Shown here: positions 1-9,719 of the stretch, in pieces | How the letters are laid out: every line of letters starts with the position of its first letter | Position numbering within the stretch: the stretch's first letter is position 1 | NCBI RefSeq assembly: GCF_014212135.1 | Contig: NZ_JACJVQ010000002.1 | Span: forward strand, 1 to 64,000 | DNA from: Cohnella thailandensis | GTDB lineage: Bacteria > Bacillota > Bacilli > Paenibacillales > Paenibacillaceae | DNA: 64,000 bases | Reading direction: 5' to 3' | Position numbers and translations under genes: made by a program | Notes under the pieces: generated by a model | The model's database searches: none | Seen by the model: only the letters and a program-made list of their open reading frames with translations | What the model was told of the DNA's origin: nothing

Positions 1-813
1 CCTTCGCTCAGGTGCAAGCTATTTACGCTGCCTGCCGCTAGCTTCGAACCGTCTACGCTGCCCTCGGCAAGCTGCTGAGAACCGACGCTTCCTTCGCTCA
101 GGTGCCAGCCGCTTACGCTTCCAGCCGCCAGCTTTGAACCGTTCACGCTTCCGTCAGCGAGATGCTGCGAGCCGATGCTGCCTTCGCTCAGGTGCTCACC
201 GCTTACGCTGCCCGCTGCCAGCTTAGAACCGTTCACGCTGCCTTCCGCGAGCTGCTGCGTCCCTACGCTGCCTTCGCTCAGGTGCCAGGCGTTTACGCTT
301 CCCGCTGCCAGCTTCGAGCCGTCCACGCTGCCCTCGGCAAGCTGCTGAGAACCTACGCTCCCTTCGCTTAGGTGCCAGCCATTTACGCTGCCCGCTGCCA
401 GCTTCGTTCCGTCCACGCTGCCTTCCGCGAGTTGCTGAGAACCTATGCTGCCTTCGCTCAGGTGCCAGGCGTTTACGCTTCCCGCTGCCAGTTTTGAACC
501 GTCTATGCTGCCGTCCGCAAGCTGCTGTGAACCGACGCTCCCTTCGCTCAGGTGCCAGCCGCTTACGCTTCCAGCCGCCAACTTCGAGCCGTCCACGCTG
601 CCGTCCGCAAGCTGCTGTGAACCGACGCTCCCTTCGCTCAGGTGCCAGCCGCTTACGCTTCCAGCCGCCAACTTCGAGCCGTCCACGCTGCCGTCCGCGA
701 GCTGCTGCGAACCGACGCTGCCTTCGCTCAGGTGCCAGCCGCTTACGCTTCCTGCAGCCAGCTTCGAGCCGTCCACGCTGCCGTCCGCGAGCTTAGATGT
801 AACGACCGACTGA
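1..813 (-). repeat. 90 bp higher-order tandem repeat inside the giant repeat gene
   Basis: The same 10-mer CCTTCGCTCA recurs at 1, 91, 181, 271, 361, 451, 541, 631 and 721, so the gene repeats with a 90 bp period, equal to 30 residues or three decapeptides. The units are nearly identical, unlike the divergent decapeptides further upstream in the gene. The tract runs off the left edge, so the copy number is unknown. Recent expansion or gene conversion is the likely origin. Confidence 0.9.
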
Positions 814-3800
814 TCGGCCAGCTTATCGGCGGCGACCGATCCGTCCGCCAATTGCTCAGCCCCAACGCTGCCTGCCGCAAGCTTCTCGGACGTAACGCTT
901 CCCTTCGCCAATCTATCCTCCGTAACGGGGCTGCCGGCGAACGTAAGGTAGTGCATCAAACTCGTCGACAGCTTGCCGAGAGACACGCTGCCGTCCTTTA
1001 ACTGCTCCTCGGACACGGCTCCGGCTGCCAGCTTCCCGTGCGTGACGGCGCCGTCGGCAAGCTTGCTCTCCGTTACCGCGCCATCCGCCAGTTTGCGCTC
1101 CGACACGATTGCGTCGGACAGCTTCCGTCCCGTTACCGCCCCGTCCGCGATTTTCCGCTCCGTTACGGCCTGGTCGGCAAGCTTCGATTCGATGACGGAC
1201 ATCTCCGCGATCTGCACCGTGTTGACAGCTCCGTAGGCCAACGCATCCTCCGTGACGCTTCCATGTGCCAACTTGAACGCCGTGACGCTGCTGTCCGCAA
1301 GCTTCTCCGCCGTGACCGCTCCGTCCGCCAGCTTCCGTTCCGTCACGGCATTGTCGGCGAGCTTCGCCTCGGTCACCGATCCGTCCTGAAGCGTTCGCGC
1401 GGAGACCGCTCCCTCTATCAGCTTGCTCTCGGCGATCGACGAGTCCGCAAGCTTCGCTTCGGTAACGGATGCTTCCGCCAGCTTGGAAGTCGTGACCGAA
1501 CCATAGCCGAGCTTCGCCTCCAGCACCTGGCCGTCGGCGAGTTTGGCGCTCGTGACGGCGCCATTCGCCAAAGCGGATTCGGTCACGCTTCCTTCCGCCA
1601 GCTTATCGCCCGTTACGGCATTCTGCCCCAGCTTGGCGTTCACGACGCTTCCGTCGGCCAATTTATCGGTCGAGACGCTTCCTGCGGCAAGCTTCGGCTC
1701 CGTTACGGAACCCTCCGCGAGCGCCCGTTCCAAGACGGCTCCGATGCTCAGCTTGCTCTCCGTTACGCTGCCTTCCGCAAGCTTCTCGGAAGAGACCGCC
1801 CCATCCCGCAGCTTCTGGTCCGTTACGCTGCGATCCGCAAGCTTGTCGGTCACTACCGCGCCATTCGCCAGCTTGTCGTCGCTGATGCTGCCCGGGGCGA
1901 GCTTATCCTCGGTGATCGATTCGTCCCGCAGATGAACGGTCGAGACGGCCGCCGGCTCGATCCGCTCGGAGTCGATTCTTCTCTCGGCCTGCTTAGCGAG
2001 GGCGAACATATCCGGCGCGAGATGGGAGATCGAGACCGAGCCTTTGCGGATATGGAAGCCCAGCACCGAATCCGGCTTCAGATGCTTGCCGCCGACCGAC
2101 TCCAAAAGCAGGTGCTCGCTGCCCACGCTTCCCGCCGCCAGCTTCTGTAGCGTAACGCTGTCGTCCGCCAAATGCCGTTCGCCCACCGCTCCGTCGGCGA
2201 GAACCCGCTCGTTCACGCTCTGATCCGCAAGGTGCCGTAATTCGATCGCGTTCTCCTTAACATGCTTAGGCCCCACGCTAAGCTCTTGAAGCTGCGAGGA
2301 GGATACCGAATCGGCTGCCAGATGCTTCTCGGCGACGGAACGCATCTGAAGGTTGCGCTCCCCGACGCTGAGGTTGGACAGCTTGCTATGGCTGACCGAG
2401 CCGTCCGTTAAATGCGATTCGCGCACGCTGTCATCCGCCAAGTGGAAGCCGATGACGGATTGCGCGGTAAGGTGCCTGCTCTCCACCGACTCGACGGCGA
2501 GATGCTTACTCGTGATCGCTTCTTCCTGAATGGCTTCCGAAGAGACCGCGTTCTTCGCGATGGCATCGGCGTGAACGCTGTTCGCCGCCAGATGATCGGA
2601 ATTCACCGAGCCCCGCTTCAACTGCTTAGAGCCGACCGCTCCTTCGGCCAGCGTATCCTCCGTCACCGAGTTGGGGGATATAGCGCCGCGCCCGACGGCC
2701 CCGGCTCCCAGCTTGGATGCCGTCACGCTCTGATCGGCGAGCTTCACCGTCGTTACAGATTGATCGGCGAGCTTATCCGTCGACACGCTCTCCGGGGAGA
2801 GCTTGAGGGAGGTGATCAGGTGATCCGTCAGATGATGGGAGAACACGGACCGAACGCCAAGCTGACGCTCGCCGACCGAACCCGGAGCCAGCTTCTCCGC
2901 CGTAACCGATTCGCCTTGAAGAGCGGAGGTTCCGACGGATTCCTCCGCCAGATGAGCAGGAGTAATGGCGCCGGAGCGAATGTGACGACTGTCGATCGCC
3001 TGCCTGGCGATCGCTTCTCCCTTAACCGAATCCTCTCCGAAATGGACGGGTCTCAGGCTCCCGGCCGCCAGCTTGTCGTATGTGATGCTGTCTTCCGCCA
3101 AATTAGCCGTCCTGACGGAGCCGTTCGCCAAATGGCGGTTCTGAATGGAGCCGTCCGCGATCTGGGGCGATTTGACCGATCCTTGCGCCAATTGAGCGGA
3201 GCCGATCGCCCCTTCGGCAATATGCTTCCGAACGACGGACTCGGCAGCGAGCTGTCCCGAACCGATAATGCCATCCTGCAGATGGTCCCTCATGATCGAA
3301 CGGGAAGACAGGTGCCTGGCTTCCAGCACCCCTTCCGTCAAGTGTCTGCGTTCGATCGAATGGTCGGCCAGCTTGTCGTTCTGGATGCTCCCTTTCGCCA
3401 GGTGGCGGGATTGAACCGCCTCGTCCCCGATCTTGCCGGCAACGATGCTCTGATCCGCGATTTTGGAGGTCGTCACGGCATGCTCCACGAGATTGACGGT
3501 CGTTACCGATTGTTCCGCCAGCTTGCTCGCGGTGACCGCTCCCGTCTGGAGATGCCGGCTCTCAACGGCTTCTTCGGCCAGATGGTCCCGCCCCACGGCC
3601 GAAGGGCGCAGATGCTCCGAGTCGACGGATTCTCTCGCCAGCTTGTTTCCCGCGACCGCGCGATCGGCCAGCCGCTCCGTTTCGATCGCGCCTTCGGCGA
3701 TATTTTCGGAGAGAATGGCTAGAGGAGCAATATGCTTTCCCTCCAAGGAACCCAAAGCCACGTGCTCCGCCAGAATGATTCCTTGCTTCAGATGCGTGGA

Positions 3801-4958
3801 ATCGATCGCTTCCGGGGCGATCTTCGCGGGCCCGACGGCTCCGTCCCGCAGCTTCGAGGACGTGACGGCTTCGTCGGCCAGCTTGGAGGTGTCGATCACC
3901 TCGTTGGATAGATTCTCTCTTCTTATCGTTCCGCTTCGGATCTTCTCCGAGGTTACCGACTGATCTTTAAGTAAATCCGATGTAATAATGGAAAGACTAA
4001 GGTGCTTCGCCTGGATGGAGCCTTCGGCGATTTTGTCGGCGCTGATCGTTCGATCCGCCAGCTTCTCGGAGGACACGCTGCCGTCTCGCAGCTTCTCGCT
4101 CGTGATGGAACGATCCCTGATTTTCTGCCCGGAGATAGAGTTCTTGGTTAAGTGCTCGCCCGTAATCGATTCCGGAGCATACTTCGAAGAGGTGATCGAG
4201 CCGTCCGCCAGCTTGATGGACGTAACCGAGAAGTCGGCGAGCGCTTCCGTGGTCACGGATTCGGCAGCCAGGTTGTTGGAACCGACGGCGAAGGGAGCAA
4301 GCTTGTCGGTCGTGACGGATTCATCCGCGAGATCGTCGGTGTAAACGATCGGCGCCGGTCTTGTCGGAATTCTTTTCTCCGCCAGCTTCTGATGCCGCCA
4401 ATGCCGTTCTTCTCTCTGGTCCGTCCAATGCGAATCCGAATCCGTTTCTTCATTCTCGGCTATGGCGGCCGCAGGCTCCGGCTCCCGTTCGACGACCTCT
4501 TGAACCTCCGATCGCGGCTCCGGCGCCGGCTCGGACTCCGCGGGACGAACCGGTTCGATAATCTCGACCAAGGCCTCCGTGGATTCCGCGATTTGCTTGT
4601 CTGCCGCATCGACAACGGCAACGATTTCTTCCGTGCTCGCGAGAGATTCCGCCGACGGCTCCTCGAACGAGCTCCGTTCCTCCGCTGCGGACAAGAGCTC
4701 CGCGCTCGTTTCAGAGACCTTCTCCCGCTGATCGTCCTCAGCCGGCCGACCCGAGTCCGCCGCCGGCTCGGCCGCGAAGGCTGTTTTGGACGACTTATCG
4801 GACGGTGCCTCGGCCACTGCCGCGCCGTGCACGCTGATCGGCTTACCGTTCTTCTTGGATATATCGTCCAGCCATTGCAGCTCCGATTGGTTCGGATTAT
4901 CCACGAAGTATAGGGGCCTTCGGCTGTTCGAAGGCTTTTTCGATTTGCCCTTTCTCAT
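1..4958 (-). CDS. Giant decapeptide-repeat surface-type protein (C-terminus beyond window)
   Basis: The reading frame is open from an ATG at 4958 (preceded by AAGGAG, 7 nt spacing) to the window edge: 1652 codons with no stop. Residues 1 to about 205 are a non-repetitive, charged, Lys/Glu-rich head without a signal peptide. From there the protein is built of about 140 degenerate ten-residue repeats of the type SVTxxKLADG, with SV at the start and (K/H)(L/I)A near the end. Two short interruptions lie near 1950-1990 and 920-960. The last ~270 residues are a higher-order 30-residue repeat. The pattern resembles the large repeat proteins of Paenibacillus annotated as WIAG-tail proteins, and also phage or spore fibre repeats. 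The naming tail would lie outside the window, so the family is an inference. A structural, spore- or cell-surface fibre is plausible. No function can be shown from sequence. Confidence 0.8.
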   Translation of the reverse strand, partial: MRKGKSKKPSNSRRPLYFVDNPNQSELQWLDDISKKNGKPISVHGAAVAEAPSDKSSKTAFAAEPAADSGRPAEDDQREKVSETSAELLSAAEERSSFEEPSAESLASTEEIVAVVDAADKQIAESTEALVEIIEPVRPAESEPAPEPRSEVQEVVEREPEPAAAIAENEETDSDSHWTDQREERHWRHQKLAEKRIPTRPAPIVYTDDLADESVTTDKLAPFAVGSNNLAAESVTTEALADFSVTSIKLADGSITSSKYAPESITGEHLTKNSISGQKIRDRSITSEKLRDGSVSSEKLADRTISADKIAEGSIQAKHLSLSIITSDLLKDQSVTSEKIRSGTIRRENLSNEVIDTSKLADEAVTSSKLRDGAVGPAKIAPEAIDSTHLKQGIILAEHVALGSLEGKHIAPLAILSENIAEGAIETERLADRAVAGNKLARESVDSEHLRPSAVGRDHLAEEAVESRHLQTGAVTASKLAEQSVTTVNLVEHAVTTSKIADQSIVAGKIGDEAVQSRHLAKGSIQNDKLADHSIERRHLTEGVLEARHLSSRSIMRDHLQDGIIGSGQLAAESVVRKHIAEGAIGSAQLAQGSVKSPQIADGSIQNRHLANGSVRTANLAEDSITYDKLAAGSLRPVHFGEDSVKGEAIARQAIDSRHIRSGAITPAHLAEESVGTSALQGESVTAEKLAPGSVGERQLGVRSVFSHHLTDHLITSLKLSPESVSTDKLADQSVTTVKLADQSVTASKLGAGAVGRGAISPNSVTEDTLAEGAVGSKQLKRGSVNSDHLAANSVHADAIAKNAVSSEAIQEEAITSKHLAVESVESRHLTAQSVIGFHLADDSVRESHLTDGSVSHSKLSNLSVGERNLQMRSVAEKHLAADSVSSSQLQELSVGPKHVKENAIELRHLADQSVNERVLADGAVGERHLADDSVTLQKLAAGSVGSEHLLLESVGGKHLKPDSVLGFHIRKGSVSISHLAPDMFALAKQAERRIDSERIEPAAVSTVHLRDESITEDKLAPGSISDDKLANGAVVTDKLADRSVTDQKLRDGAVSSEKLAEGSVTESKLSIGAVLERALAEGSVTEPKLAAGSVSTDKLADGSVVNAKLGQNAVTGDKLAEGSVTESALANGAVTSAKLADGQVLEAKLGYGSVTTSKLAEASVTEAKLADSSIAESKLIEGAVSARTLQDGSVTEAKLADNAVTERKLADGAVTAEKLADSSVTAFKLAHGSVTEDALAYGAVNTVQIAEMSVIESKLADQAVTERKIADGAVTGRKLSDAIVSERKLADGAVTESKLADGAVTHGKLAAGAVSEEQLKDGSVSLGKLSTSLMHYLTFAGSPVTEDRLAKGSVTSEKLAAGSVGAEQLADGSVAADKLADQSVVTSKLADGSVDGSKLAAGSVSGWHLSEGSVGSQQLADGSVDGSKLAAGSVSGWHLSEGSVGSQQLADGSVDGSKLAAGSVSGWHLSEGSVGSQQLADGSIDGSKLAAGSVNAWHLSEGSIGSQQLAEGSVDGTKLAAGSVNGWHLSEGSVGSQQLAEGSVDGSKLAAGSVNAWHLSEGSVGTQQLAEGSVNGSKLAAGSVSGEHLSEGSIGSQHLADGSVNGSKLAAGSVSGWHLSEGSVGSQQLAEGSVDGSKLAAGSVNSLHLSE

Positions 4959-5047
4959 GTCCCTCTCCTTCCCAACATCAAAATCTAACGTATCATATGC
5001 ACATTCACCCATGGGCGCGACTGGCGGCGATGCTTTCGAAATAATGG

Positions 5048-5076
5048 TTTACATTTCGGGAGACCCGGCGTATAGT
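5048..5076 (+). promoter_or_regulatory. Sigma-A promoter of mntH
   Basis: A TTTACA hexamer at 5048-5053 and a TATAGT hexamer at 5071-5076 are separated by 17 bp. Transcription would start near 5083, about 100 nt before the mntH start codon. Confidence 0.65.
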
Positions 5077-5088
5077 AATACCAATCAG

Positions 5089-5111
5089 AAATTTTGCATT
5101 AGGGAAACTTT
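5089..5111 (+). promoter_or_regulatory. MntR-type operator (manganese repression)
   Basis: The imperfect dyad TTTTGCATTAGGGAAACTTT, with a few flanking A/T bases, lies just downstream of the predicted mntH transcription start. It closely resembles my recollection of the Bacillus subtilis MntR box (TTTGC...GGAAA core). By family knowledge Mn-loaded MntR would bind here and block initiation. The match is by eye only. Confidence 0.7.
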
Positions 5112-5180
5112 ATGGCCCCTATGCCACATTGATTGATTCGAACAACTTTTCGACTACGGTCAGACTAAGAGGTGATCATT

Positions 5181-6533
5181 ATGCAAGACGATTTGGCCGT
5201 CTCTTCTTCGCGTCCTTCCGGTTGGCGCCGGGAACAGCATCAGCCGTCGCTGCCTGAATCCCATCGTTCTCTTCGGATACCGAAGACCGGCTCCACCTTC
5301 CGCAAGTTCCTTGCATTCGTCGGTCCCGGCTATATGGTAGCCGTCGGATATATGGATCCGGGCAACTGGGCGACGGATATCGCCGGCGGCTCCAAGTTCG
5401 GCTATACGCTTTTATCCGTTATTCTTCTCTCCAATCTAATGGCTATCGTGCTTCAGGCTCTGGCCGGCAAGCTGGGCATCGTAACGGGAAGGGATCTGGC
5501 GCAGGCCTGCCGGGATCATTACAGCAAGCCCGTATCCGTCGTTCTCTGGATTCTGGCCGAGCTCGCCATCGCCGCCTGCGACTTGGCCGAGGTGATCGGG
5601 GCCGCTATCGCTTTGAACTTATTGTTCGGGATACCTCTAATCTACGGGGTTATCCTAACCGCGGTCGACGTTCTCCTCATTCTGTTCTTGCAGAATAAAG
5701 GGTTTCGTTATTTGGAGGCTTTCGTCATCGCGCTGATCGCCATCATCGGGTTCTGCTTCGTCGCCGAGCTGTTCCTGTCCCACCCCGCTTTCGGCGAGGT
5801 GATGAAAGGCTTCGTTCCGAAGTCCGACATCGTCGCCAATCCGGAGATGCTCTATATCGCCATCGGGATCCTTGGGGCGACCGTCATGCCGCATAACCTG
5901 TATCTCCACTCTTCCATCGTGCAGACGAGACAGTTCGAGCAGACCGAATTGGGCAAAAGGCAAGCGATCCGCTTCGCGACCTGGGACTCGACCATCGCCT
6001 TGTTCTTCGCCCTGTTCATCAACGCGGCGATCCTGATCATAGCCGCGGCGGCCTTCCACGAGACGGGCCATACGAATGTGGAGGAGATCGGGGAAGCCTA
6101 CCATCTGCTGACGCCTCTGCTCGGAACGACGATAGCGTCGATCTTCTTCGGGGTCGCGCTGCTCGCGTCGGGCCAGAATTCCACCTTGACCGGAACTCTC
6201 GCGGGGCAGATCGTCATGGAAGGCTTCCTGAACATTCGCTTGCCTGCCTGGCTCCGCCGGTTGATCACCCGAATGATCGCGATTATTCCGGCCGTCATCG
6301 TCATCGCCCTCTACGGGGACAAAGGCGCGACGGACCTGCTGATTCTCAGTCAAGTCATCCTGTCCATGCAGTTGAGCTTCGCCGTCATCCCCCTGGTCAA
6401 ATTCACCTCCAGCCGCAAGAAAATGGGAGAGTTCGCGAACCGCTTATGGTTGAAGATCATCGCCGGGGTCATCACCGTCGCCATCGTCATCCTGAACGCC
6501 TACTTGCTGTACTCCACGTTCGCCGATTTATAA
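5181..6533 (+). CDS. mntH: NRAMP-family Mn2+/H+ symporter
   Basis: Encodes a 450-residue integral membrane protein that imports Mn2+ (and other divalent metals) by proton symport. The NRAMP signatures are present: the DPGN motif in TM1 (MDPGNWATD) and the metal-binding MPH of TM6 (MPHNLYLHS), in a chain of about 11 hydrophobic segments. The ATG at 5181 is preferred over an in-frame GTG at 5172 because AGAGGTG sits 6-7 nt before it. The gene is monocistronic: it has its own promoter and MntR-like operator upstream and a strong hairpin downstream, consistent with manganese-repressed expression. Confidence 0.95.
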   Translation: MQDDLAVSSSRPSGWRREQHQPSLPESHRSLRIPKTGSTFRKFLAFVGPGYMVAVGYMDPGNWATDIAGGSKFGYTLLSVILLSNLMAIVLQALAGKLGIVTGRDLAQACRDHYSKPVSVVLWILAELAIAACDLAEVIGAAIALNLLFGIPLIYGVILTAVDVLLILFLQNKGFRYLEAFVIALIAIIGFCFVAELFLSHPAFGEVMKGFVPKSDIVANPEMLYIAIGILGATVMPHNLYLHSSIVQTRQFEQTELGKRQAIRFATWDSTIALFFALFINAAILIIAAAAFHETGHTNVEEIGEAYHLLTPLLGTTIASIFFGVALLASGQNSTLTGTLAGQIVMEGFLNIRLPAWLRRLITRMIAIIPAVIVIALYGDKGATDLLILSQVILSMQLSFAVIPLVKFTSSRKKMGEFANRLWLKIIAGVITVAIVILNAYLLYSTFADL

Positions 6534-6555
6534 TTAGTTGACTACAAAGCATGGG

Positions 6556-6598
6556 AAAAGCCATCCTTCATGACCGCGAGGCCAGAAGGATGGCTTTT
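6556..6598 (+). terminator. Rho-independent terminator after mntH
   Basis: A 13-14 bp stem (AAAAGCCATCCTTC / GAAGGATGGCTTTT) is followed by a T-rich stretch. It is nearly symmetric and could also end the convergent glycosyltransferase gene. Confidence 0.85.
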
Positions 6599-6668
6599 GG
6601 AATTTTCTCGCCTTTGTGCGGTTCCCCTGTAAGCCGACATCTCGGCTTACAGTTCTAAACTCGCTCTC

Positions 6669-7808
6669 CTACCGTCCCGCCAAGAAAGCGTGCCATTCCT
6701 GCAGCCAGCTTGCCGCCGAGTGTTCCCAAGTGAACTGCTGCCGGACTCGCTCCTGGCCCCTTCTTCCCAGCTCCAGCCTTATCTCCTCGTGGTTCAGAAG
6801 CAGCGCAAGCCGGTCCGCAAGCTCTGCCGGAGCGTTCTTGGCGTCGATCAGAAATCCGGTCGTCCCGTCCTGGACGATCTCGGGTATTCCTCCGATTCGA
6901 GTCGCCACGACCGGCAGGCCGGCCGCCATCGCTTCGACGTTCACCAAGCCGAACGCTTCCCGGCGAGTGGACGGAACGACGGACACGTCCGCCATGGAGT
7001 ACCAGAGAGGAACCTCGCCGTAAGGCACGTAATGGTGAAAATGCACATGCGACGAAAAAGGCTTCGCCATTCTGCGCAGCTTCCGGCTATATTCTGTCGT
7101 CCGGGCGGAGCCGTAGAACGGACTCCCCACGATGACGACAAGCACGTTCGGCACCCGTTTGATCAGCTCGGGCAGCGCCGCCAGAAGATGATGAACCCCC
7201 TTCAAGGGAATCAGTCTGCCTACGTACAGGACGATCCGACGATCGCGCCAGCCGCGAAGCTCCCGCTCCGCGGCGCCGTTGGGCCAGAAGAACCGGCTCG
7301 GATCGACTCCCGGATACACGACCCCGATTTTGCCGGCCGCTTGCGGCGCCTTCCTCACGACAAAATCCTTCAGGAAGCAGCTGTTCACGATAATCCGATC
7401 GGCTGCCCGCACGCTGGCAATCAAGGTTTGGTTATCCCTTAAGTAAGGCTTGATCAGGAAGGTGTTCGAATGCAAATTCAACCATATATTCGCGCGGGGG
7501 AACTCCCTTCTCATCCGCAGCACCATTTTCGGCCGATTCTCGACCTGAATGAGCTCCGGACGGTAGGAACGGAGGCCGGCGATAACCCGATTCCAATATC
7601 CGGCGCGAGACTTCATCGGGAATCGTTCGCACACGACTCCGTTCAGCTTCCCTCTGGAATGAAGGCCGAGTCCCTTCCTTCCGTAGATTCTCGCTTCGAT
7701 GGCAGGCTGCAGCAGCGGCACGATTTTCTCGACCACCCGTTCCACCGAACCGCCTCTAGGCGAAGGAACCGGATAGGCTCCCGGCGTGACGAATGCGACT
7801 CTGTACAA
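6669..7808 (-). CDS. GT4-family glycosyltransferase, CotSA-like
   Basis: Encodes a 379-residue GT-B glycosyltransferase. The N-terminal half opens with a Rossmann-type stretch (VAFVTPGAYPVPSPRGG). The C-terminal half has the nucleotide-sugar-binding pattern GRLIPLKGVHHLL and the retaining GT4 E-x7-E region (EAFGLVNVEAMAAG). It resembles the CotSA spore-coat glycosyltransferases of Bacilli, as does the gene at 41224-42369. The start is a TTG at 7808 behind AAGGGGG at 8 nt spacing; no ATG offers a better site. Donor and acceptor sugars are unknown. A role in spore-coat or cell-surface glycan assembly is inferred from resemblance only. Confidence 0.85.
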   Translation of the reverse strand: MYRVAFVTPGAYPVPSPRGGSVERVVEKIVPLLQPAIEARIYGRKGLGLHSRGKLNGVVCERFPMKSRAGYWNRVIAGLRSYRPELIQVENRPKMVLRMRREFPRANIWLNLHSNTFLIKPYLRDNQTLIASVRAADRIIVNSCFLKDFVVRKAPQAAGKIGVVYPGVDPSRFFWPNGAAERELRGWRDRRIVLYVGRLIPLKGVHHLLAALPELIKRVPNVLVVIVGSPFYGSARTTEYSRKLRRMAKPFSSHVHFHHYVPYGEVPLWYSMADVSVVPSTRREAFGLVNVEAMAAGLPVVATRIGGIPEIVQDGTTGFLIDAKNAPAELADRLALLLNHEEIRLELGRRGQERVRQQFTWEHSAASWLQEWHAFLAGR

Positions 7809-7987
7809 TCCGGATCCCCCTTCGTACGGGCTGTTATGCTAGGATACACGGAAGGCGGACAAACGAGCACGGCTTCTAACCATGCTCCCGTATTGAACTT
7901 TTGCTCGCGATGTGTCACACTTAGGTGCGATCGTATGGTCTTGCGAATGCCGTACGACGAATCAGAGAGAAGGAGTGGCTTAGGCGC

Positions 7988-8785
7988 ATGAATCGTTGGC
8001 TGATGCGCTCCATGACCGAGCTGTCTTCGCGCAAGTTCGTCTCCCGGGCAACGGGACGATTGGCCAAATCCTCGTTAAGCCGGCGCTTCATTCCCAGGTT
8101 CGCGAAGCTTTATCGGATTCCGGTAGAGGAAGCGGAGAAGAGCCTCCAGGATTACGCCAGCTTGAATGACTTCTTCACGAGGCGCCTGAAGCCGGGAGCT
8201 CGTCCGATCGACAAGACGGATCGGGCCTTGGTCAGTCCCGTCGATGCTCTTATTACCGCCTGCGGAGTCATTCGGGACGGTATGCTGCTTCAAGTGAAAG
8301 GACAGGATTATACGCTGGAGGAATTGTTAAACGGCTCTCCTCGCACGGGCCATTACGAACAGGGTTATTTCTGGGTGCTGTATTTGAGCCCCACCGATTA
8401 TCATCGAATTCATTCCCCTTGTTCCGGCACGATCGTCGAGAGCGAGCATATTCCCGGCCGGGTGTATCCCGTTAACGAGTTCGGCCTGACCTGCATGAGA
8501 AGGGTGCTGTCCCGCAACGAACGGTTGATCACCTACCTGTCCCACGAGGAAGGCGAGGTTGCCGTCGTCAAGGTAGGCGCTCTTAACGTGAGCAGCATCC
8601 AGTATGTCCAGCCGCTGCCCAAGAAGCTCGAATCCGGTCAAGAGCTCGCCTACTTCGAATTCGGATCCACGGTCGTTCTCCTGACGGAGAATGGAACCTG
8701 CTGCGATTGCGAAGGGGTTAAGATCGGCGACCGGGTGAAAATGGGGCAGAAGCTCGGCATCCTGAATACGGCGGTCAAAAAGTAA
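7988..8785 (+). CDS. psd: Phosphatidylserine decarboxylase proenzyme
   Basis: Encodes a 265-residue membrane-associated enzyme that decarboxylates phosphatidylserine to phosphatidylethanolamine. The autocatalytic cleavage site is visible near the C-terminus as FGSTVVLL. Cleavage between Gly and Ser gives a small alpha chain with an N-terminal pyruvoyl group. The conserved FFTRRLKPGARPI, VSPVDA and LSPTDYHRIHSP stretches match the Bacillus-type enzyme, and the length is normal. The ATG at 7988 follows AAGGAG with a slightly long 12 nt spacer. An upstream in-frame extension to 7925 looks non-conserved and was rejected. Confidence 0.95.
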   Translation: MNRWLMRSMTELSSRKFVSRATGRLAKSSLSRRFIPRFAKLYRIPVEEAEKSLQDYASLNDFFTRRLKPGARPIDKTDRALVSPVDALITACGVIRDGMLLQVKGQDYTLEELLNGSPRTGHYEQGYFWVLYLSPTDYHRIHSPCSGTIVESEHIPGRVYPVNEFGLTCMRRVLSRNERLITYLSHEEGEVAVVKVGALNVSSIQYVQPLPKKLESGQELAYFEFGSTVVLLTENGTCCDCEGVKIGDRVKMGQKLGILNTAVKK

Positions 8786-8813
8786 CGGACTTCTATTGAG
8801 GAAAACACAAAAA

Positions 8814-8892
8814 AACCCATTATCCCCTCCGTTCAGAGAGGGTCGCGCTAACGCTTTAAAGCGACCGCTCTGATTCAAAGGGATAATGGGTT
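8814..8892. terminator. Long bidirectional terminator hairpin between psd and the AraC gene
   Basis: A perfect 13 bp outer stem (AACCCATTATCCC / GGGATAATGGGTT) encloses a second stem (TCAGAG and GGTCGC pairing with GCGACC and CTCTGA). A-rich sequence on the left and T-rich sequence on the right let it serve both convergent genes. The ~79 nt branched hairpin is longer than a minimal terminator. Confidence 0.8.
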
Positions 8893-8933
8893 CTTTAATA
8901 TCGGTATAAACAGGACCTCGCCGCTCCAATTCC

Positions 8934-9719
8934 TCATCGAAGCTCGGAAGGGCTTTTCCCCGTATATTGCTTAAATTGCCTGCTGAAGAAGAAGATGTCC
9001 CGGTACCCGAGAGCATCCGCCACCTCCGTCACGTTCATTCCCGCATGAAGCAGAAGATGCTGCGCCCGCTCGATGCGGGTCCGGATCATATACGTCTGAA
9101 CCGACGTCCCGATAAGCTCCTTGAACTTGATCGAGAAGTAGCGGGAGGAGAGTCCCGCGCGGGCGGCGAGATCGTCCACCCGATGCTGGATGCCCGGATG
9201 CTGGCGAATGTAGTTCGCGACCTCGTGGATGCTCTCGGTCAGCTGATTGCTGGCCTTGCGCTCGACGGGCTCGTTGCGATCGTCCCGCAAGAGATGAATC
9301 ATCAGCTGCTTCAGGATCAGCCGCGCTTCTGCCTCCGCCGCGAACGTCTCCACCAAGAACAGGCGAATGTAGCGGGACAGCAGGTTCTCGAATTCAATCG
9401 TATCCGTCAGTTGGCGGTAAGGCACGGGAATTTGCTCGACCGGTTCCGTCACGTCGAAGTGAATATAGGTTAGAACGAGCGGCTTCTGGGGGTTATGCGT
9501 CGCGCTCGTATGATCCCCCGGACGGAACAGGAAGCAGCTGCCCTTGCCGACCTCGTAGCTCGCGCCGTTCAGAATCACTTCACCCTCCCCGCTCCACACG
9601 TAGAAAAGGTCGTAGTTCTGCAGCGGCTTCTCGCGCTTCTGCCACTTCCACCCCGGCTCGCAGACCGTCTTCGCGAAATAGGGAAGTAGGTAAAAAGATT
9701 CCGGCGATGCTTTAAGCAT
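8934..9719 (-). CDS. AraC-family regulator with cupin sensor domain
   Basis: Encodes a 261-residue transcription factor. Residues ~1-120 form an AraC-type cupin (YDLFYVWSGEGEVILNG, then FLFRPGDHTSATHN). The last ~100 residues carry two helix-turn-helix motifs (VDDLAARAGLSSRYFSIKFKE and the second-HTH pattern ADALGYRDIFFFSRQFKQ). The ATG at 9719 has a strong AAGGAGG at 8 nt, and lies inside the end of the MocR gene (8 nt overlap), so translation is probably coupled. The ligand is unknown; many Paenibacillaceae paralogues control sugar-utilisation genes. A frame extension upstream within the MocR gene is a shadow. Confidence 0.9.
   Translation of the reverse strand: MLKASPESFYLLPYFAKTVCEPGWKWQKREKPLQNYDLFYVWSGEGEVILNGASYEVGKGSCFLFRPGDHTSATHNPQKPLVLTYIHFDVTEPVEQIPVPYRQLTDTIEFENLLSRYIRLFLVETFAAEAEARLILKQLMIHLLRDDRNEPVERKASNQLTESIHEVANYIRQHPGIQHRVDDLAARAGLSSRYFSIKFKELIGTSVQTYMIRTRIERAQHLLLHAGMNVTEVADALGYRDIFFFSRQFKQYTGKSPSELR

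Noticed and set aside
162..4913. Many plus-strand open frames opposite the giant repeat gene
   Set aside because: They are shadows of the low-complexity codon pattern on the minus strand and have no ribosome sites.
8327..9016. Minus-strand frame opposite psd
   Set aside because: It is antisense to a clear psd gene and crosses its terminator.
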